Positions 46,181-59,009 of a DNA stretch of 64,000 nucleotides are shown here, piece after piece. The position numbers and the translations under genes are program-made. The stretch lies in assembly GCA_018343915.1 (NCBI GenBank), contig JABRWF010000001.1:3720001-3784000 (forward strand). The letters run 5' to 3'. The first letter of the stretch is position 1. Every line of letters starts with the position of its first letter. Below the pieces are notes generated by a model. It had not been told where the DNA came from. It saw only the letters and a program-made list of their open reading frames with translations, and ran no database searches. This DNA is from Agroathelia rolfsii. Its lineage: Eukaryota; Basidiomycota; Agaricomycetes; Amylocorticiales; Amylocorticiaceae.

Positions 46181-46619
46181 AAAAATTCGCATATAGGCCC
46201 TGAGAGAACAAGGCTGAGGAGCAAACTTCTCTCTCTCTCTCTTGTCAAATTAGAGCCCTGCGATACTTTTCGAACACTTTTTGCGATCTAACTAATTTGT
46301 TTGACTGTCGATGGACATGCTGACATGAATGTATCTTGATCTTTAATTGTTATGTTGTAAATGTGATACATGTATGCGTGTTCTATGCGAGGTTGAATGG
46401 TACGTATGTCGTAAGGGATGGAGATTTGGAGCCGTGCGTGTGATCAGGGCGAACGTCGGTAGCGTCGGTCGCAGGTAACGCGCTTGCTTGGCACGGGAAT
46501 GGGCGCTCGCTGATTGTTGTCTTTTAAGCCATTGTATTAGGCTTGTTTCAACGTCGCTCGTTTTTTTCTTGAATCCCCCCCCCCCCCTTCTCCTTCCTTT
46601 CCATTCCTTTTTGACGAGT
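46181..46619. other. Intergenic with CT repeat and poly-C tract
   Basis: 3' flank of the NAP gene, with a (TC)n stretch near 46,228-46,242, and the leader of the chitin deacetylase gene, with a 13-C run at about 46,575-46,587 ending 32 bases before the ATG. No gene seen. Confidence 0.55.
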
Positions 46620-48761
46620 ATGCGATACTCCATTCTATCTGTGGTCCTTGCGGCCATCACCCTGACCAGTGCACATGAAGGCAGTTCTCATTTGGAGGCT
46701 GTCAGACATCTCCGTGAGCGCCAGCAGGCTAACGGCGCATCGACTACCACAACAGTCGCTGCTTCCTCGACCTCAGCGGGGACAGTGACCACCACCACTA
46801 CAGCGGCGAGCATCACGTTCACACTCGAGTCTGTGAACCCGACTGCAGTGCCGCTGGCATCGATTGTGTCAAATGCGGTGTCTCAAGCGACGGTAGCGCT
46901 CTACTCGACCGCCGCGGCGGGTGCGACGCCAACATGGGCGACGAATGCGCCTCCATTGCCCAGTTGTAAGATCTAGTTTTGGTTTTTATATCATTGAAAT
47001 AGGGTTACTTGTCGCCTACTAGTATAGTCGCTATATATAAATAAACTCGGCTTCTCTCCACATTTCTATTTGTATTTGCTTACGTACCCTCGCATTTATT
47101 CACCCCATTACTTGTGTTCTTTTCAGTGTCGTCGATCGTGGTGTCTAATTACCCCGCATTGGACAAGCCGCCACCTACGGACTCGCCAGAGGTGCAGGCA
47201 TGGATCCAGGAGGTGGCCAACTCGGGCGTGAGTATCCCAGACTTCACGCCTACCGTCGCGGGTGGATGTCCTGCGAACCCAGGCGCGATTGCCAATGATA
47301 CCGAGCGGTGCTGGTGGACGTGTGGAGGGTGCACGAGAGATACTGATATCACAACTTGCCCGGACAAGATGACTTGGGGGCTTACTTATGATGGTACGTG
47401 TTGGACTTGGTGTCGTTTATGTTATTTCAGGCTAGGTTGCTGATGCAAGTATCGTTGTCTTTTTATATGCATGTATAGATGGGGTATGTCATTCCCGATT
47501 TTCCATCACTATCACGGGATGCCAATCACTAACTGTATATGTTCTTTCACAGCCCGCATTCTACACACCGAATCTCCTTCAATATCTCGATGAGCAGAAC
47601 CTTAAATCGACGTTCTTCGTCGTTGGCTCGCGCGCCCTCTCTAGCCCGGCCACGCTACAACTCGAGTATATGGCTGGCCACCAGATCGGTGTACATACAT
47701 GGAGCCATCCGTCGTTGACGACGTTGACCAACGAGGAGATCATTGCCGAACTCGGGTGGGGAAAGAAGATCATCAAGGATGTCCTTGGTGTGACGCCTGT
47801 ATGTCCTTGCAAGGAGGTTTCTGTTGACACTGCCACATCTTCCCTCCTGATTTTCTCCCCTCGTTATCTTCTAGAACACAATGAGACCGCCTTATGGAGA
47901 TATCGAGTAAGATTATGTCTGATTTTTTGAGTTTTAGACGTTTTGCGAGACCAGGTTTTTTTTTTTTTCGTATTTAGTGACCGCGTTCGTGCGATTTCGA
48001 TAGCTATGGGCCTGACACCCGTTATTTGGACGCGCATTAGTCCTGAGGCTACATTTGATACCGGCGGTGAGCCACGTCTTTTGAATTTATTGCTTGACTG
48101 TGTAATGATTATAACCTCATTGCTTGTTAGACTTCGATGTAGCAGGCGGTACCGTGACTGTTCAACAGGTCCTGAACAACTGGGAGGACATCATTGGCAA
48201 CAGTTCAACTATTGATACGGGCTTTATCGTCCTTGAGCATGATCTTTACGAGCAGGTCAGTTGTTGTCTTCCTTGCTTGGAACTTCAGCTGAATGATTTC
48301 TTTCTGCCACATAGACTGTTGATATTGCTACGGGTTACATTCTTCCTGATGCATTGGCCCACAATCCTTCGTTTACCATCCAGCCCGTTATCACTTGCTT
48401 AAACATGCCGTTGACGAATGCGTATATTGAGTTGAACGACAACTCTACGAACCCACCACCCGCTTCGCGTAAGATTGTGCTGCTCAATGTATATTACAGA
48501 GCAAGTGTAACTCACGTATATACTTTATATGATGTAGTGTCCTCAGACACTACTGCGTCCTCTGGCGCATTAGGTTCTACTCAGACTACCAAAGCCACGG
48601 GAAGCAGCAGCCCCAAGGCCTCGAGCAGCAGCAGCAACAACGACAATAATAACTCGCATAGCTCTAGCAGCTCCTCAAGTTCTTCTGATGCGACATTGTC
48701 GGTTCATGGTGGTGGTTTGTTGACTGGTCTTATGGCGATTGCTGGTGCTCTTGTTCTCTAA
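46620..48761 (+). CDS. Chitin deacetylase (CE4 polysaccharide deacetylase), GPI-anchored
   Basis: Converts wall chitin to chitosan at the cell surface. Nine exons: 46620-46965, 47127-47393, 47479-47483, 47553-47798, 47875-47906, 47978-48066, 48131-48255, 48315-48468, 48538-48761; 495 residues. A signal peptide (about 1-18) is followed by a Thr/Ser-rich region. The NodB domain has TYDDGP (about D204-D205), the metal-binding HTWSH (about H254 and H258) and RPPYGD. A Ser/Asn-rich spacer and hydrophobic tail (GGGLLTGLMAIAGALVL) suggest a GPI anchor. Exon 3 is just 5 nt (ATGGG), supplying most of the second Asp codon and the Gly of DDGP. Leaving it out breaks the frame. Confidence 0.93.
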
Positions 48762-49680
48762 TAGTCATCTTTCAAGTAGTTTTCTCTAACTAATACTTCG
48801 CTCATTTCTCGGTGTTTTTGTTGTTGTTATTGGTTCCTTGCTATAATACCGCAGTATTTATATGTTCTTATTCAAAATTACTATGTATAGATGACGTTTG
48901 TTTATAGATGGTAGGATATATGCGCTAGTTATCGTTAGCCCCTGTCGTCGTGATAGACTGTGTTATCCAATGACGTTTCTTTATCAACTGCTGGCTGTCA
49001 CAAGACCCACCCACGACTTATCAATGCAATTGACAAATAGACATACACTCGGTCTCAATGGCCACACTCCCCAAGGCACCGTTCCCTATCCGTATAGCCC
49101 CTTTCCAGGGCATGAGTCCGTCGTTCCTACTCTTTTCCTCTGACCGGCATAGTAGGCGTCAAGAGCTGCACCGAAGCCGAGCGTATATACACCGGAAGGC
49201 AGTGACGCCGGGAGATGCGCCGCGCAGCAGCATGGCACTGGTTCGACGCTAATTCAAGGGGGTAAAATAAAAAAAAATGCTAGTCAACAAATCACAGCCT
49301 TCTAGCGCGATCTGCTTGGCCCGGACCGGAAGGAGCATGAATTGGACTTAATTTCTGCTAAAATCAATGCAATCAAAATGCATTCAGCGATAAAGAGCCG
49401 CCGACTTCCAAATATGGATAGGCAATAGCACGTGTTTGGTGGGAATGAGTGGGGTGCAGTTATAATTAAAACGGGGCAGTGGCTCGATTTACTGGGCCAA
49501 AACGTAAGAGATTTGGCCGGGATCCAAGCCAAATGCGAGAGCAACGGCAGGGAGAGTGACATCAGCTGGTGGACACTGTTTATAGTCGCTGCCTGCTGCA
49601 GCTCCGTCATTCGTTTGATCTCTTCACTTCCAGTTCTCATACTACTCACCTCTATTTCCTCGCCCAGTGCCATCCAGTAA
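48762..49680. other. Intergenic region
   Basis: About 0.9 kb between the chitin deacetylase and tricalbin genes. Short ATG frames occur (one at 49,058) but nothing looks like a protein family. The last 300 bp must include the tricalbin promoter. Confidence 0.5.
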
Positions 49681-52600
49681 ATGGCTCACATCCTGGGCGA
49701 CGTAGCACATCTCACTGGTATCCTGCGTGAGGACCAGTCCAAGGGCGCAGCAGTCCACACGTTTGACCCCAATGCTTCTCCCGCTGAAAAGGCTGCGGCT
49801 GCCGGCAAGGCGCGAGACCAAATCAAACCCGTCTACTCGAGCGAGAACGGCACTGGGCCCCTTGCAGACGGTGGAAAGGGTGTGTTGCTTTGACTTTACG
49901 CTGTTCTCTCGCCGATGTCTCACTCGCTTTTCTAGAGGTTGCTGTCGACACCGGTCACTCGGACGTCATACCCACAATCACCATCTCAGACGCCGACAAG
50001 GCGGCCGCCGAGGAAGAACATGATCCTCTTGCTGCACCCCAGCCTCCGGGTGCGATGCCGGCGGGTCCTGCAGGTCCCATCCCAGACTGGTACAAGGTCG
50101 GATGGAAGGCCGTCGGGGGCCTCGATGCCCCAACTGCAGAAGGCCAAGATAAGGAAAAGCTTCTCCTCGAGGAATTCCTCTCCGAGCAGTATTACGGTCA
50201 ATGGTATCACAATGCTGCTATTGTTGTTTTTGTGAGTAATCAACTTTGTGTATATTGTCTTCATCACGCATGTTTCTCATCAAGGCCTCTTCTAGGCCGT
50301 TTTTGCCTCTCATTTCCTCACTCGTTTTGGATTCGGCTGGGGCTGGCTTTTCATCGTGTTGGCAGTATGCAGCACATATTACGAACATTCATTGATACGT
50401 GTCCGCCGCAATGCGCGCGACGATATCCAACGCGAGCTCGTCAAGACCGGCCTCGCCTCCGAGACCGAGTCCGCAGAATGGATGAACAACTTCCTCGACC
50501 GGTTCTGGCTCATCTACGAGCCCGTGCTCTCCGCCACGATCGTCAGTTCTGTGGACCAAATTCTGAGCGCGAGCACGCCTGCGTTCCTCGACTCGCTCCG
50601 TCTGAGCAGCTTCACGCTTGGTACCAAGGCACCACGCATCGACCGCGTGCGCACGTTCCCCAAGACGGAAGATGACATTGTGATGATGGACTGGGGTCTC
50701 TCCTTCACGCCCAACGACACCTCGGACATGACGTCGCGTGAGATCACGAAGAAAGTGAATCCCAAGATTGTGCTTGCCGTCAAGGTCGGAAAGGGTATTG
50801 CAACTGGCACGATGCCCATTCTACTCGAGGACATCTCATTCACGGGCCTGATTCGTGTACGTATGAAGCTCATGACGAGCTTCCCCCACGTGCAACTCGT
50901 CGACATCAGTTTCATGGAGAAGCCCGTGTTTGACTATGTGCTCAAGCCCGTTGGTGGTGACACGTTCGGTTTTGACATTGGAAATGTTCCTGGTCTTTCA
51001 ACATTCATTCGTGATATGGTCCACGCTACTCTGAGTCCCATGATGTACCACCCGAATGTGTTCACGCTTAACTTGGAGCAGATGCTCTCCGGAACGCCAT
51101 TGGATGCTGCTATTGGTGTCCTGCAGGTCACGGTGCAGTCCGCGCGCGGTATCTCGGCCACGAAGATTGGTGGTGGCTCGCCTGATGCATATGTTACGCT
51201 CAGCATTAATGACAGGAATACTCTGGCCAAGACTCGGTTCAAGCGTAGCACGTGAGTTTCATGTCGGTGACTCTGCCTTTCCAACCCTAATGTTATTTCC
51301 TCTTTCAGTCACAACCCTACATGGATGGAGACCAAGTTCATCCTTCTCAACTCTCTCCACGAGCATCTGGTCCTCAGCGTCATTGATTACAACGAGCACT
51401 TGAAGGATACGATGTTGGGCTCCGCGACGTTTGACATGGCATTGTTGGAGCAGGACGCTACTCAGGAGGGAATTGTTTCTCCTATTTTGAGGGATGGCAA
51501 GGAAAAGGGCACCCTCCGATATGATGTCACTTATTACCCTGTCTTGAAGCCCCATATGGTTGATGGCAAGGAAGAGCTGCCTGAAACCAAGGTTGGCATC
51601 GTTCGTTTGACCATCCACCAAGCCAAGGATCTCGATGCGTCCAAGTCGCTCTCAGGTGATTTGAACCCATTCTCCAAAGTCATTGTCGGCAAGAACGTAG
51701 TCCACAAGACACCCATCTTCAAACACACGCTCAGTCCGGTCTGGGAGTCCTCAACCGAATTCCTCTGCACGGACAAGGCCTCCTCGGTCATCACCATCCA
51801 GACCATCGACGACCGCGACTTCCTGAAGGATCCCATTGTGGGTTATCTCTCCGTGAAGCTCACTGACCTGCTCGATCCAAAACAGCGCGAAGCCGGCCGG
51901 GACTGGTGGCCTCTCAGCGGCTGCAAATCCGGCAAGGTGCGCATCTCGGCCGAGTGGAAGCCGCTCGCGCTCGCGGGCAGCGTGTCCGGTGCAGACGCGT
52001 ACGCGCCGCCGATCGGTGTCGTCCGTCTCTGGCTCGACAAGGCGCGGGATGTGAAGAATGTCGAGGCCGCCCTCGGCGGCAAGAGCGACCCGTACGTGCG
52101 CGTGCAGGTCAACAACATCACTAAGGGCCGCACGGAGGTAATCAACAACAACCTGAACCCGGTCTGGGACCAGATCATCTATATCCCTGTGCATTCGCTC
52201 AAGGAAAGCTTGGTGCTGGAGTGTATGGATTATCAGCATTTGACAAAGGACCGGTCATTGGGGTACGTCGAGCTACGCTTGGACGAGCTGGCGAAGCATA
52301 ATCCGGATGACGCCAAGTACCCGTATGCACCGCAGGGCAAGAAGGAGGCCATGGAGCCGATTCGGCTGGATAAGGGGAACGCATACAAGGGCGAGCTGCA
52401 TTATACGGCGGAGTTTATACCTGCTGTTGCGCTCCGTGGGCTCAAGTTCGATTCTGGGCCGAACGAGATCGAGGACGCGGCGGGTGGCAGTGAAGGCTCG
52501 GATAGCGAGGGTGGTATCGTCCGTGGTGATAATGAGTCGGTCGCCAGTGTGCCGCATCATGTTACGGCGCAGAGACCCGTAGGTGCGGATGAGGCGGCGG

Positions 52601-54846
52601 CGGCAACGGCGACGACAGAGTCGAGTAACGCGCCTTCTGAGGGTTCCCCTACGCCACCGAATGGTACTGCTGGAAGTGAACAAGAGGAAGAGTCGGGTAT
52701 TTCGATGTCTAAGGACGAGCTTTTGCGCGAGCGTGAGTTGACATGTCCTCCCCCCCCCCCCCCCTTTTTTTATTTTTATTTTTATTTTATATTTTATACT
52801 CATTGGCGGATTTATATTTTGCAACAGAATCTGGTATCATCATCTTCAACGTACGTTCTGGACAGCTGGGCAAGAAGGCACGCCTGGAAGTCCTGCTCGA
52901 TGACGGCTACTGGCCTGCGTTTAGCACTGTGCGTGCCCGGAGCACCAAGGCGCAATGGGACCACATCGGCGAGGGCTTTATTAAGGAACTCGATTTCGGT
53001 CGTGTCTGGTTGCGGCTCAACGAGAGTGATGAGGGCGATAAAGATGATGTGATTGCAGAGTGGAAGGGTGATGCAAAAGCGTTCCTTGAAGAAACGATGG
53101 TTTGTGTTTCTTCCGGTTGCCGTGATTTGATGATAGCGATGTTTATCTTCTAACCTTATGCATGCAGAAAGGACCAGCGACGTATACACTCACTCACGAA
53201 GAGAGCGAAAAGCCTCATTCGACGATTGTAATCGAGACGCGATATGTGCCGGTGCCAGTGACTCTGGAGCCTCGCGAGAGTATCAATAGTAAGTCCATTT
53301 TTTTTCCGCCTACCAATATCTGGCGTGGATATTGAATTTCCATTCTAGACCAAGGTGTGCTCCGTGTAGATTTGATTGAAGGATCGGATATTACAGGCGT
53401 TGACCGTGGCGGTATGTCCCTCACCGATTCCATCATAGCATCGTTGATATAACTTTTGAAAAAGGAAAATCCGATCCCTTCGCTGTCTTTACGCTCAACG
53501 GTCAGCGCGTGTTCAAGTCGCAGACCAAGAAGAAGACTCTCAATCCAGATTGGAACGAGGACTTCACGGTCTCTGTTGTGCGTTTCCTTTCAATCAATTG
53601 CTCATGATATGATTTCTCAGCCTTGTAATAGCCATCGCGTGTTGGTGCAGCATTCTCTGTCGAAGTTTTCGACTGGAACCAACTCGAACAAGCCAAGTCT
53701 CTCGGCTCTGGTCCTATTAACTTGGCCGACCTCGAGCCCTTCCAGGCCTCCGAGCTCGTCGTCCCGCTCTCATCCGAGAAACACGGACAAAAAGGCCAAG
53801 TCCGCATTCGACTGCTCTTCCAGCCCGAGATCATCGCTAGACATCGCACCAAGACGTCGACGTTCTCGGCGGCGGGACGTGCCATGACCCAGGTCGGCGG
53901 ACTGCCTCTGACGGCGACAAAGGGTGTCGTACACGAGGTCACCGGTTTGTTTGGCGGTATCAAGAAGGACTTTGCAAGGATTGGTACCCTCCACTCGGGG
54001 GGCGGCCACTCTGCGACACCGACAGTTATCGCACCTTCTGCTTCTGCTTCCTCTACAGCAGCATCGGCGGCGGCGCAGGAGATCCCATCAGGACAGTCGT
54101 CGCATCCTGTGGATGATCCTACTCATCGTGTCGCCGTGCCCGTTGGTGCGCCTGCGCCTGCCAATGGTAACGGAACATTGGTGACGCCGACGGGCTCGAA
54201 TGGAAGTGCGAATGGGTTGTCGGCACCGACGGAGACGTTGCCGCCGCGACCTGGCACGCTAAGGGTGACTATCTTTAGCGGAAAGGATATTTCCCATGAG
54301 GAAGTGAAGCCTTACGTTGTCGTTCGTCTTGGTGAAAAAGAACAAAAGACGAAGCATTTGTCGAAAACGATGACGCCTGAATGGTGAGTATTTTTAGGAA
54401 GCCTCTACTCCCTTTTTTTATAAACACATTGCTGATTCTTCTGGGATAGGAATGAATCGGTAAGTTTTATCGCGTCGGCGGGAACGCCTCGTTTGCACTT
54501 AATCGTGCATGAGCACAAGACTATTGGCAAGGATAAAACACTCGGCGAAGCTAATGTTGACGTGCGTATTTTTTACGTCGACTTGGATCGCTCTTGCTGA
54601 CATTCGTTTTGTAACTAGATATGGCGACATATCAAACATTCTGAAACATCAGCAGCAGACGTCACCGTCGAGCTGAGCCCCGGGTCCGGTCAGATCAACC
54701 TCCGTCTCGAGTTCGACGCGGACGGTGCGCCGCCAAGCCCGCGCGCGTCCATGTCGGCGTTGTCTGTCAAACGCTCTGATACGATGGGATCGCCATCCAA
54801 GTTTAGTTTGCGGGCTGGACGCAAGTCTGGTGTGGATGATTCGTAA
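49681..54846 (+). CDS. Tricalbin-like SMP and multi-C2 domain protein
   Basis: ER-anchored tether and lipid-transfer protein at ER-plasma membrane contacts (Tcb1-3/extended synaptotagmin family). Eleven exons: 49681-49879, 49936-50231, 50296-51251, 51309-52732, 52828-53099, 53168-53288, 53349-53411, 53465-53577, 53632-54383, 54450-54561, 54619-54846; 1,511 residues. The cytosolic N-terminus leads into a hydrophobic hairpin (FGFGWGWLFIVLAVCSTYY), then the SMP domain (from ESAEWMNNFLDRFWLIYEP to about ISFMEKPVFDY). Five C2 domains begin GVLQVTVQSA, GIVRLTIHQA, GVVRLWLDKA, GVLRVDLIEG and GTLRVTIFSG. Several carry the SDPYV- or SDPFA-type Ca-loop Asp; the last one looks degenerate there. The intron at 52733-52827 has a long C run. 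Confidence 0.94.
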
Positions 54847-56780
54847 TTCATGGTTCTGCCTTCTTTCTCTTGTTTCGATCTAGCATCTTAGTCGTATACC
54901 ATCACCATCCTGTCTTGGAAGACATCGACATCTTCCTCAAGCCTTCCTTCTTCTTTACCCTATCAAAGACGCTAAACAAGGCGCTTTCGTGCATTGTAGG
55001 AAAACAGGCAGTGGAAATCACGTAGTTATTTTGTGGATGTTATCTAGCACCGATCTTTTTTCTTTTCGTTTGTTTTCAATCCAAGCATTATCTTAATAAT
55101 TTTATTTTGGATCAACTGAAAAATGAATGCGAGTAAGATACAATGAATTTCCAATAACCATGTTTTGGCTTAATCATTTGAGTGAGCCTCAAGAGAACGG
55201 TTAGTGTATGCACTGTCCTGAATAGTGAACACTGTTTTGAACATTTGAACTCGAAATACTTGACCTGGGCACGGTTCAGGTTCGTCTGGCTCAGAGACCC
55301 GCGTTGTCTTCTGCATAAGGCAGTCGGACCGATGGTCTGCTGGAATACTCCGAGTCCAGGACACCCGCCGCTTTGTGATAAGAAGATTGCAGTGGTTCTG
55401 TAGGAACTTCATAGTTCCGAATCGTAGTATAGCCACAGCCATTCATTGTGCTTCGTCACACGGTCACAATCTCCCTATTCGTCGACCACTGCACTACAAG
55501 CCTGAGATGATACACTGCTAAGGCCGGGCTCTCAAAAAGAATAGTATCAGCTCAGCTCATGAATAATATCTCGGAGTGTCTGACAACAGAAAGCTATACA
55601 ATTGAAAAAGCGCCTAGCTATTGCCCTGTTTACGAGTCTTAGTCACGCTGGTAACTTGTCTCCGACTCATCTTTATTGTTCAACCCCTCTATGTTATGAT
55701 GCACATATGTCCTGTATCCAATGATCGTAAGCACCTTATTAGGCTATATCTAGGTATAATATGCCTTTTTTGGACCCCATTGTCCATGGTTGTAATTGGG
55801 GTTCGTTCAAGCGGATGGTATAGGACCCGAGTCAACGGAAGTGGCCTTACAATGAGGGTCGTCTGTTTCCTCCGGTACAGAATTAATCTGGCACACATGC
55901 GCGTCATTTGCGCATCTCCCTGGGATAGAGTACCACCCTTTGTTAATCAAAGCGGACAGAGTCTATGCGTGGAGCCAAAAACGCTTGCATTCGTCTCAAT
56001 GGATGCAGACATGAGCGGTCGATCACTATCGTCCGTAGGCTGCCGGTTTGATTGCATGACTGGGCAATTCTATCATGCTTTGCAAATTTGCATGCTCGTA
56101 GGTGAAGCTGTGACAGAGTTTGCGTGGGAACTGCCTACATGGTGCACGTGCTCTCGCGCACTCGATTCTCTGCCTGTGGCTCTTATCCTAAATACGGAAG
56201 TCGTGGGTTTGTAGCTAGTACAGCCAGCCGCCTTTGTCAGTTTTTCGTCTCTCATGCGTATTATATTGATATGATACAGGTAGGTCGGAATTGGAAATAG
56301 GCGTGGAGTGTATAACATGCCTCGTGTGTACGAGAATAGATTATCAAGGGGTTCTTTTTGCTCAAGCGGCGAACTGATGGGCCACCCATTATTCAACTTC
56401 GCACCCACGCCTTTGAACCGACCATACCACTTCATTTGCACCGCTCGATCAAGTTGAAAAAAAATTGTCATGAAGGGTCGTCCATCGCTGGCAAACCGTG
56501 AACACTCTTTTTTCCTATGTATGGGGTGGCTGTTCTGAAGCTTGATGACGACAGCGCAATGTCCGGCTCCGGGGTAGTAGCTGATGATCGTATCGTGTAT
56601 CTCTCCTCTTTGTTACACCCTAAGAGATGATAGGCGGTGGCAGACTCAAGAGCAAAGCGGTCGTGGTTTTTGGATATTATTTAATGGCAGCCCATCTTCC
56701 CTCTCTTCAGAGTATCTCACCACGTTCCCACTGCTCACCCTCCACTTCTCCATCTGCGCTAATACCTATCACTTTCAGCC
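54847..56780. other. Intergenic region with one long open frame
   Basis: 1.9 kb between the tricalbin and C2H2 genes. A 594-nt frame at 55,621-56,214 (+) is open but begins at TTG; its first ATG is about 70 bases in. I see no domain and no splice structure, so I do not call it a gene. The final 200 bases are C/T-rich, as in a leader. Confidence 0.45.
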
Positions 56781-59009
56781 ATGTCTAAGAACCATCACAG
56801 CACTCACCCTCCTCCCTATCTCTCATCGACTGACAATGCTCATCCTATGTTGCAGGGAATTTATCCTCGCAGTGATGGGCTTACTCCTGCCGCCACAAAC
56901 CAGCGTTCCATACATACCAACCTCCATCGACAGGTGATGGCACGTAACTTGCAACACTCCCGGCCCAGTTCCACGCACTCCTTGCTATCCAGTCACACAC
57001 CCTCGCCAGAATCCTATTTGGAGTCGTCTCCGGACCAATTCAGCAGGGATAGCATATCTCCTGATCTCCTGTGGGCCCATGACGCTAGTTCCACGACCTC
57101 TTCGGGACCATCTTACGAAGGATCAACGACCCCAATTGCGCCCAGCCGGGGACGGGCTCCTTTTGCACCAACTTCCAGCTATGGATCGCTACCCGACACG
57201 TCCATCTACTCCGAAAGTCTGACGAACTCACCTGCATTTAGCCGACAGGTGACTCCCTTTGGATCATCTTCTAGCCACGATTCGCTCTTGGATAGCTCTT
57301 TCCCCTCGTATGGAGTCCAGTCATCGGGCGAAGAATCTCCACATGATTTCACCTCAACTCGCAACTCTACTGCAGAGTACCCTGGCTCAGCCTATGCAGA
57401 TCAGATCTCCAACGTAACAGCTTTGCATGATTCTACTCCAAGCAATCAGGGATCATACTGCGCTCCTAGCCGATCTTTCGAAACTCAGAGCTTAAATGCA
57501 GCAGTGCATCGTAGGCCTGGCTCGAACTACATTGTTCCCTCTCCCATCCCTCATTCTGTATATGAGGGTCGGGCTTCGGGGGCAGCTGTCCAGCAGGGAT
57601 ATGCTTCAAGCTACGCGCCCCCTCCACCCCTTCCTAATTCATATGATGGTCACATCGCAAGCATAGAGGACATACAAGAACATAGCCCGACTTACATGTC
57701 CCCTTCTCCTGCTCCTAACTCATTATACGGCCATGGGTATTCAAATACAAATATGGAAAACCCGTCCAGGCATGCTTCAGTCTATGGGTGTTCTTCTCGC
57801 GCTCCCGCCCGCTCCTATGATAATCAGGACGCTACTGCGGGAACTCCTTTTGAAAATGTCTCGGACTATATATCTCCTTCTCCCGATGCGGAAATCTCAT
57901 ACGATGGTCAAGCTAATAGTGTGGAATACTCTTCGGGACATCCCTCGCGCTATGCAGCTCCTTCCTACCCCATTTTCCCCTCCCCGGATAGCCAAATTGT
58001 GGGCCCGCCAACCGTTCCGGGGTCTAGCTTAAATCATACACACACCTCTCGCGCTGCTGGATCGTCACACCAAGGCCGATCCTCAAACGCAGGAACTCTG
58101 GTGGACTCCGTTCCAAGCTATGCTCACCGCCCTCACATTTCTGGACCCCGCTATGGAGAACAAGCTCCTGGTCTTCAAAGCCAACAGGCGAGTTCATCCC
58201 AAAGCCGGCAGACAGGCTATCTTCGCCCGATGTCAGCTAATATTAGCCAGTTCAATGCGCCCTCCTCTTTGTCCAACTCCAACCCGAGTACTTTGAAGCA
58301 AGGGGAGAGGTACTGTGCGCCCTCGCGGCGGCAGGAACCGCAGAGAATGATGCAAGTGACGCCCCAGCCCACATTTGGCCCCGCAGAGACTTTCCCCGGT
58401 GTCAGACGGAGCTTCAGCTTTTCACATCATGTGCCTCGTCGTACTTCGGATGAGACACCGATGCCTCACTATGATTCTTCGTGGCTCAATATACCGCTAC
58501 CTTTCTCATCTACCTTCACCAATGGTCCCAGTGATGCAGGGCCCTCAGAGCCCAAAGAACAACCTAAAAAAAAGAGGAAGACGGTATGTTGTTAATTTAT
58601 TCTTTGCTTACCATTACGCGTACATATTGATTTATGGTGTTATTGCGTATAAGGAACAGGGGCCGCGGTTTCGCTGTAAATTCCCCGGTTGCGACAAGAC
58701 TTTTGTCAATGAAATGACCTCAATTCGACACATGAAAGAGACGGAAATGCATGGCGCAGAGAAAAAACACAAATGTAGCTTTTGTGACATTCGGTATGTA
58801 ATTTTTTCTTGTCTATTGGCTTTCCCCCAGTCTCGGACCCGAACTCACCTTTCCCCAGATTCGCGCGGGTTGACGCTTGTAGACGCCATGAGAAGTCTTT
58901 TCACGCGGATGAATTAGAAGCCGAGAGGGTCGCAAAAATCGCAGATGTCCAAGACGAAGGAAAAGGAAAAAGCCGGGATAAAGGCAAAGGCAAGGCGAAG
59001 GATAACTAA
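56781..59009 (+). CDS. Long Ser/Pro/Tyr-rich protein with C-terminal C2H2 zinc fingers
   Basis: Probable nuclear DNA-binding factor. Three exons: 56781-58583, 58654-58793, 58859-59009; 697 residues. The first 600 residues are low-complexity Ser/Pro/Tyr/Gly/Gln with loosely repeated units such as SSYG, SYAPPPPLP, TYMSPSPAP and DYISPSP, likely disordered. After a basic patch (KKKRK), two fingers follow: C609, C614, H627, H634 (longer than usual spacing) and C642, C645, H658, H663. The second finger is split by an intron. The tail is Lys/Gly-rich (KGKSRDKGKGKAK). Targets are not predictable. Confidence 0.82.

Noticed and set aside
47394..47552. Single intron spanning the whole gap in chitin deacetylase
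   Set aside because: It breaks the reading frame and removes the second Asp and Gly of the catalytic DDGP motif.
54460..54470. GTAAGT as a splice donor in tricalbin
   Set aside because: Reading through gives WNESVSFIASAG, a normal C2 strand, and no downstream acceptor keeps frame better.
55621..56214. 197-codon open frame on +
   Set aside because: It starts at TTG, has no recognisable domain, no supporting splice structure, and one frame of this length is expected by chance in a window this size.
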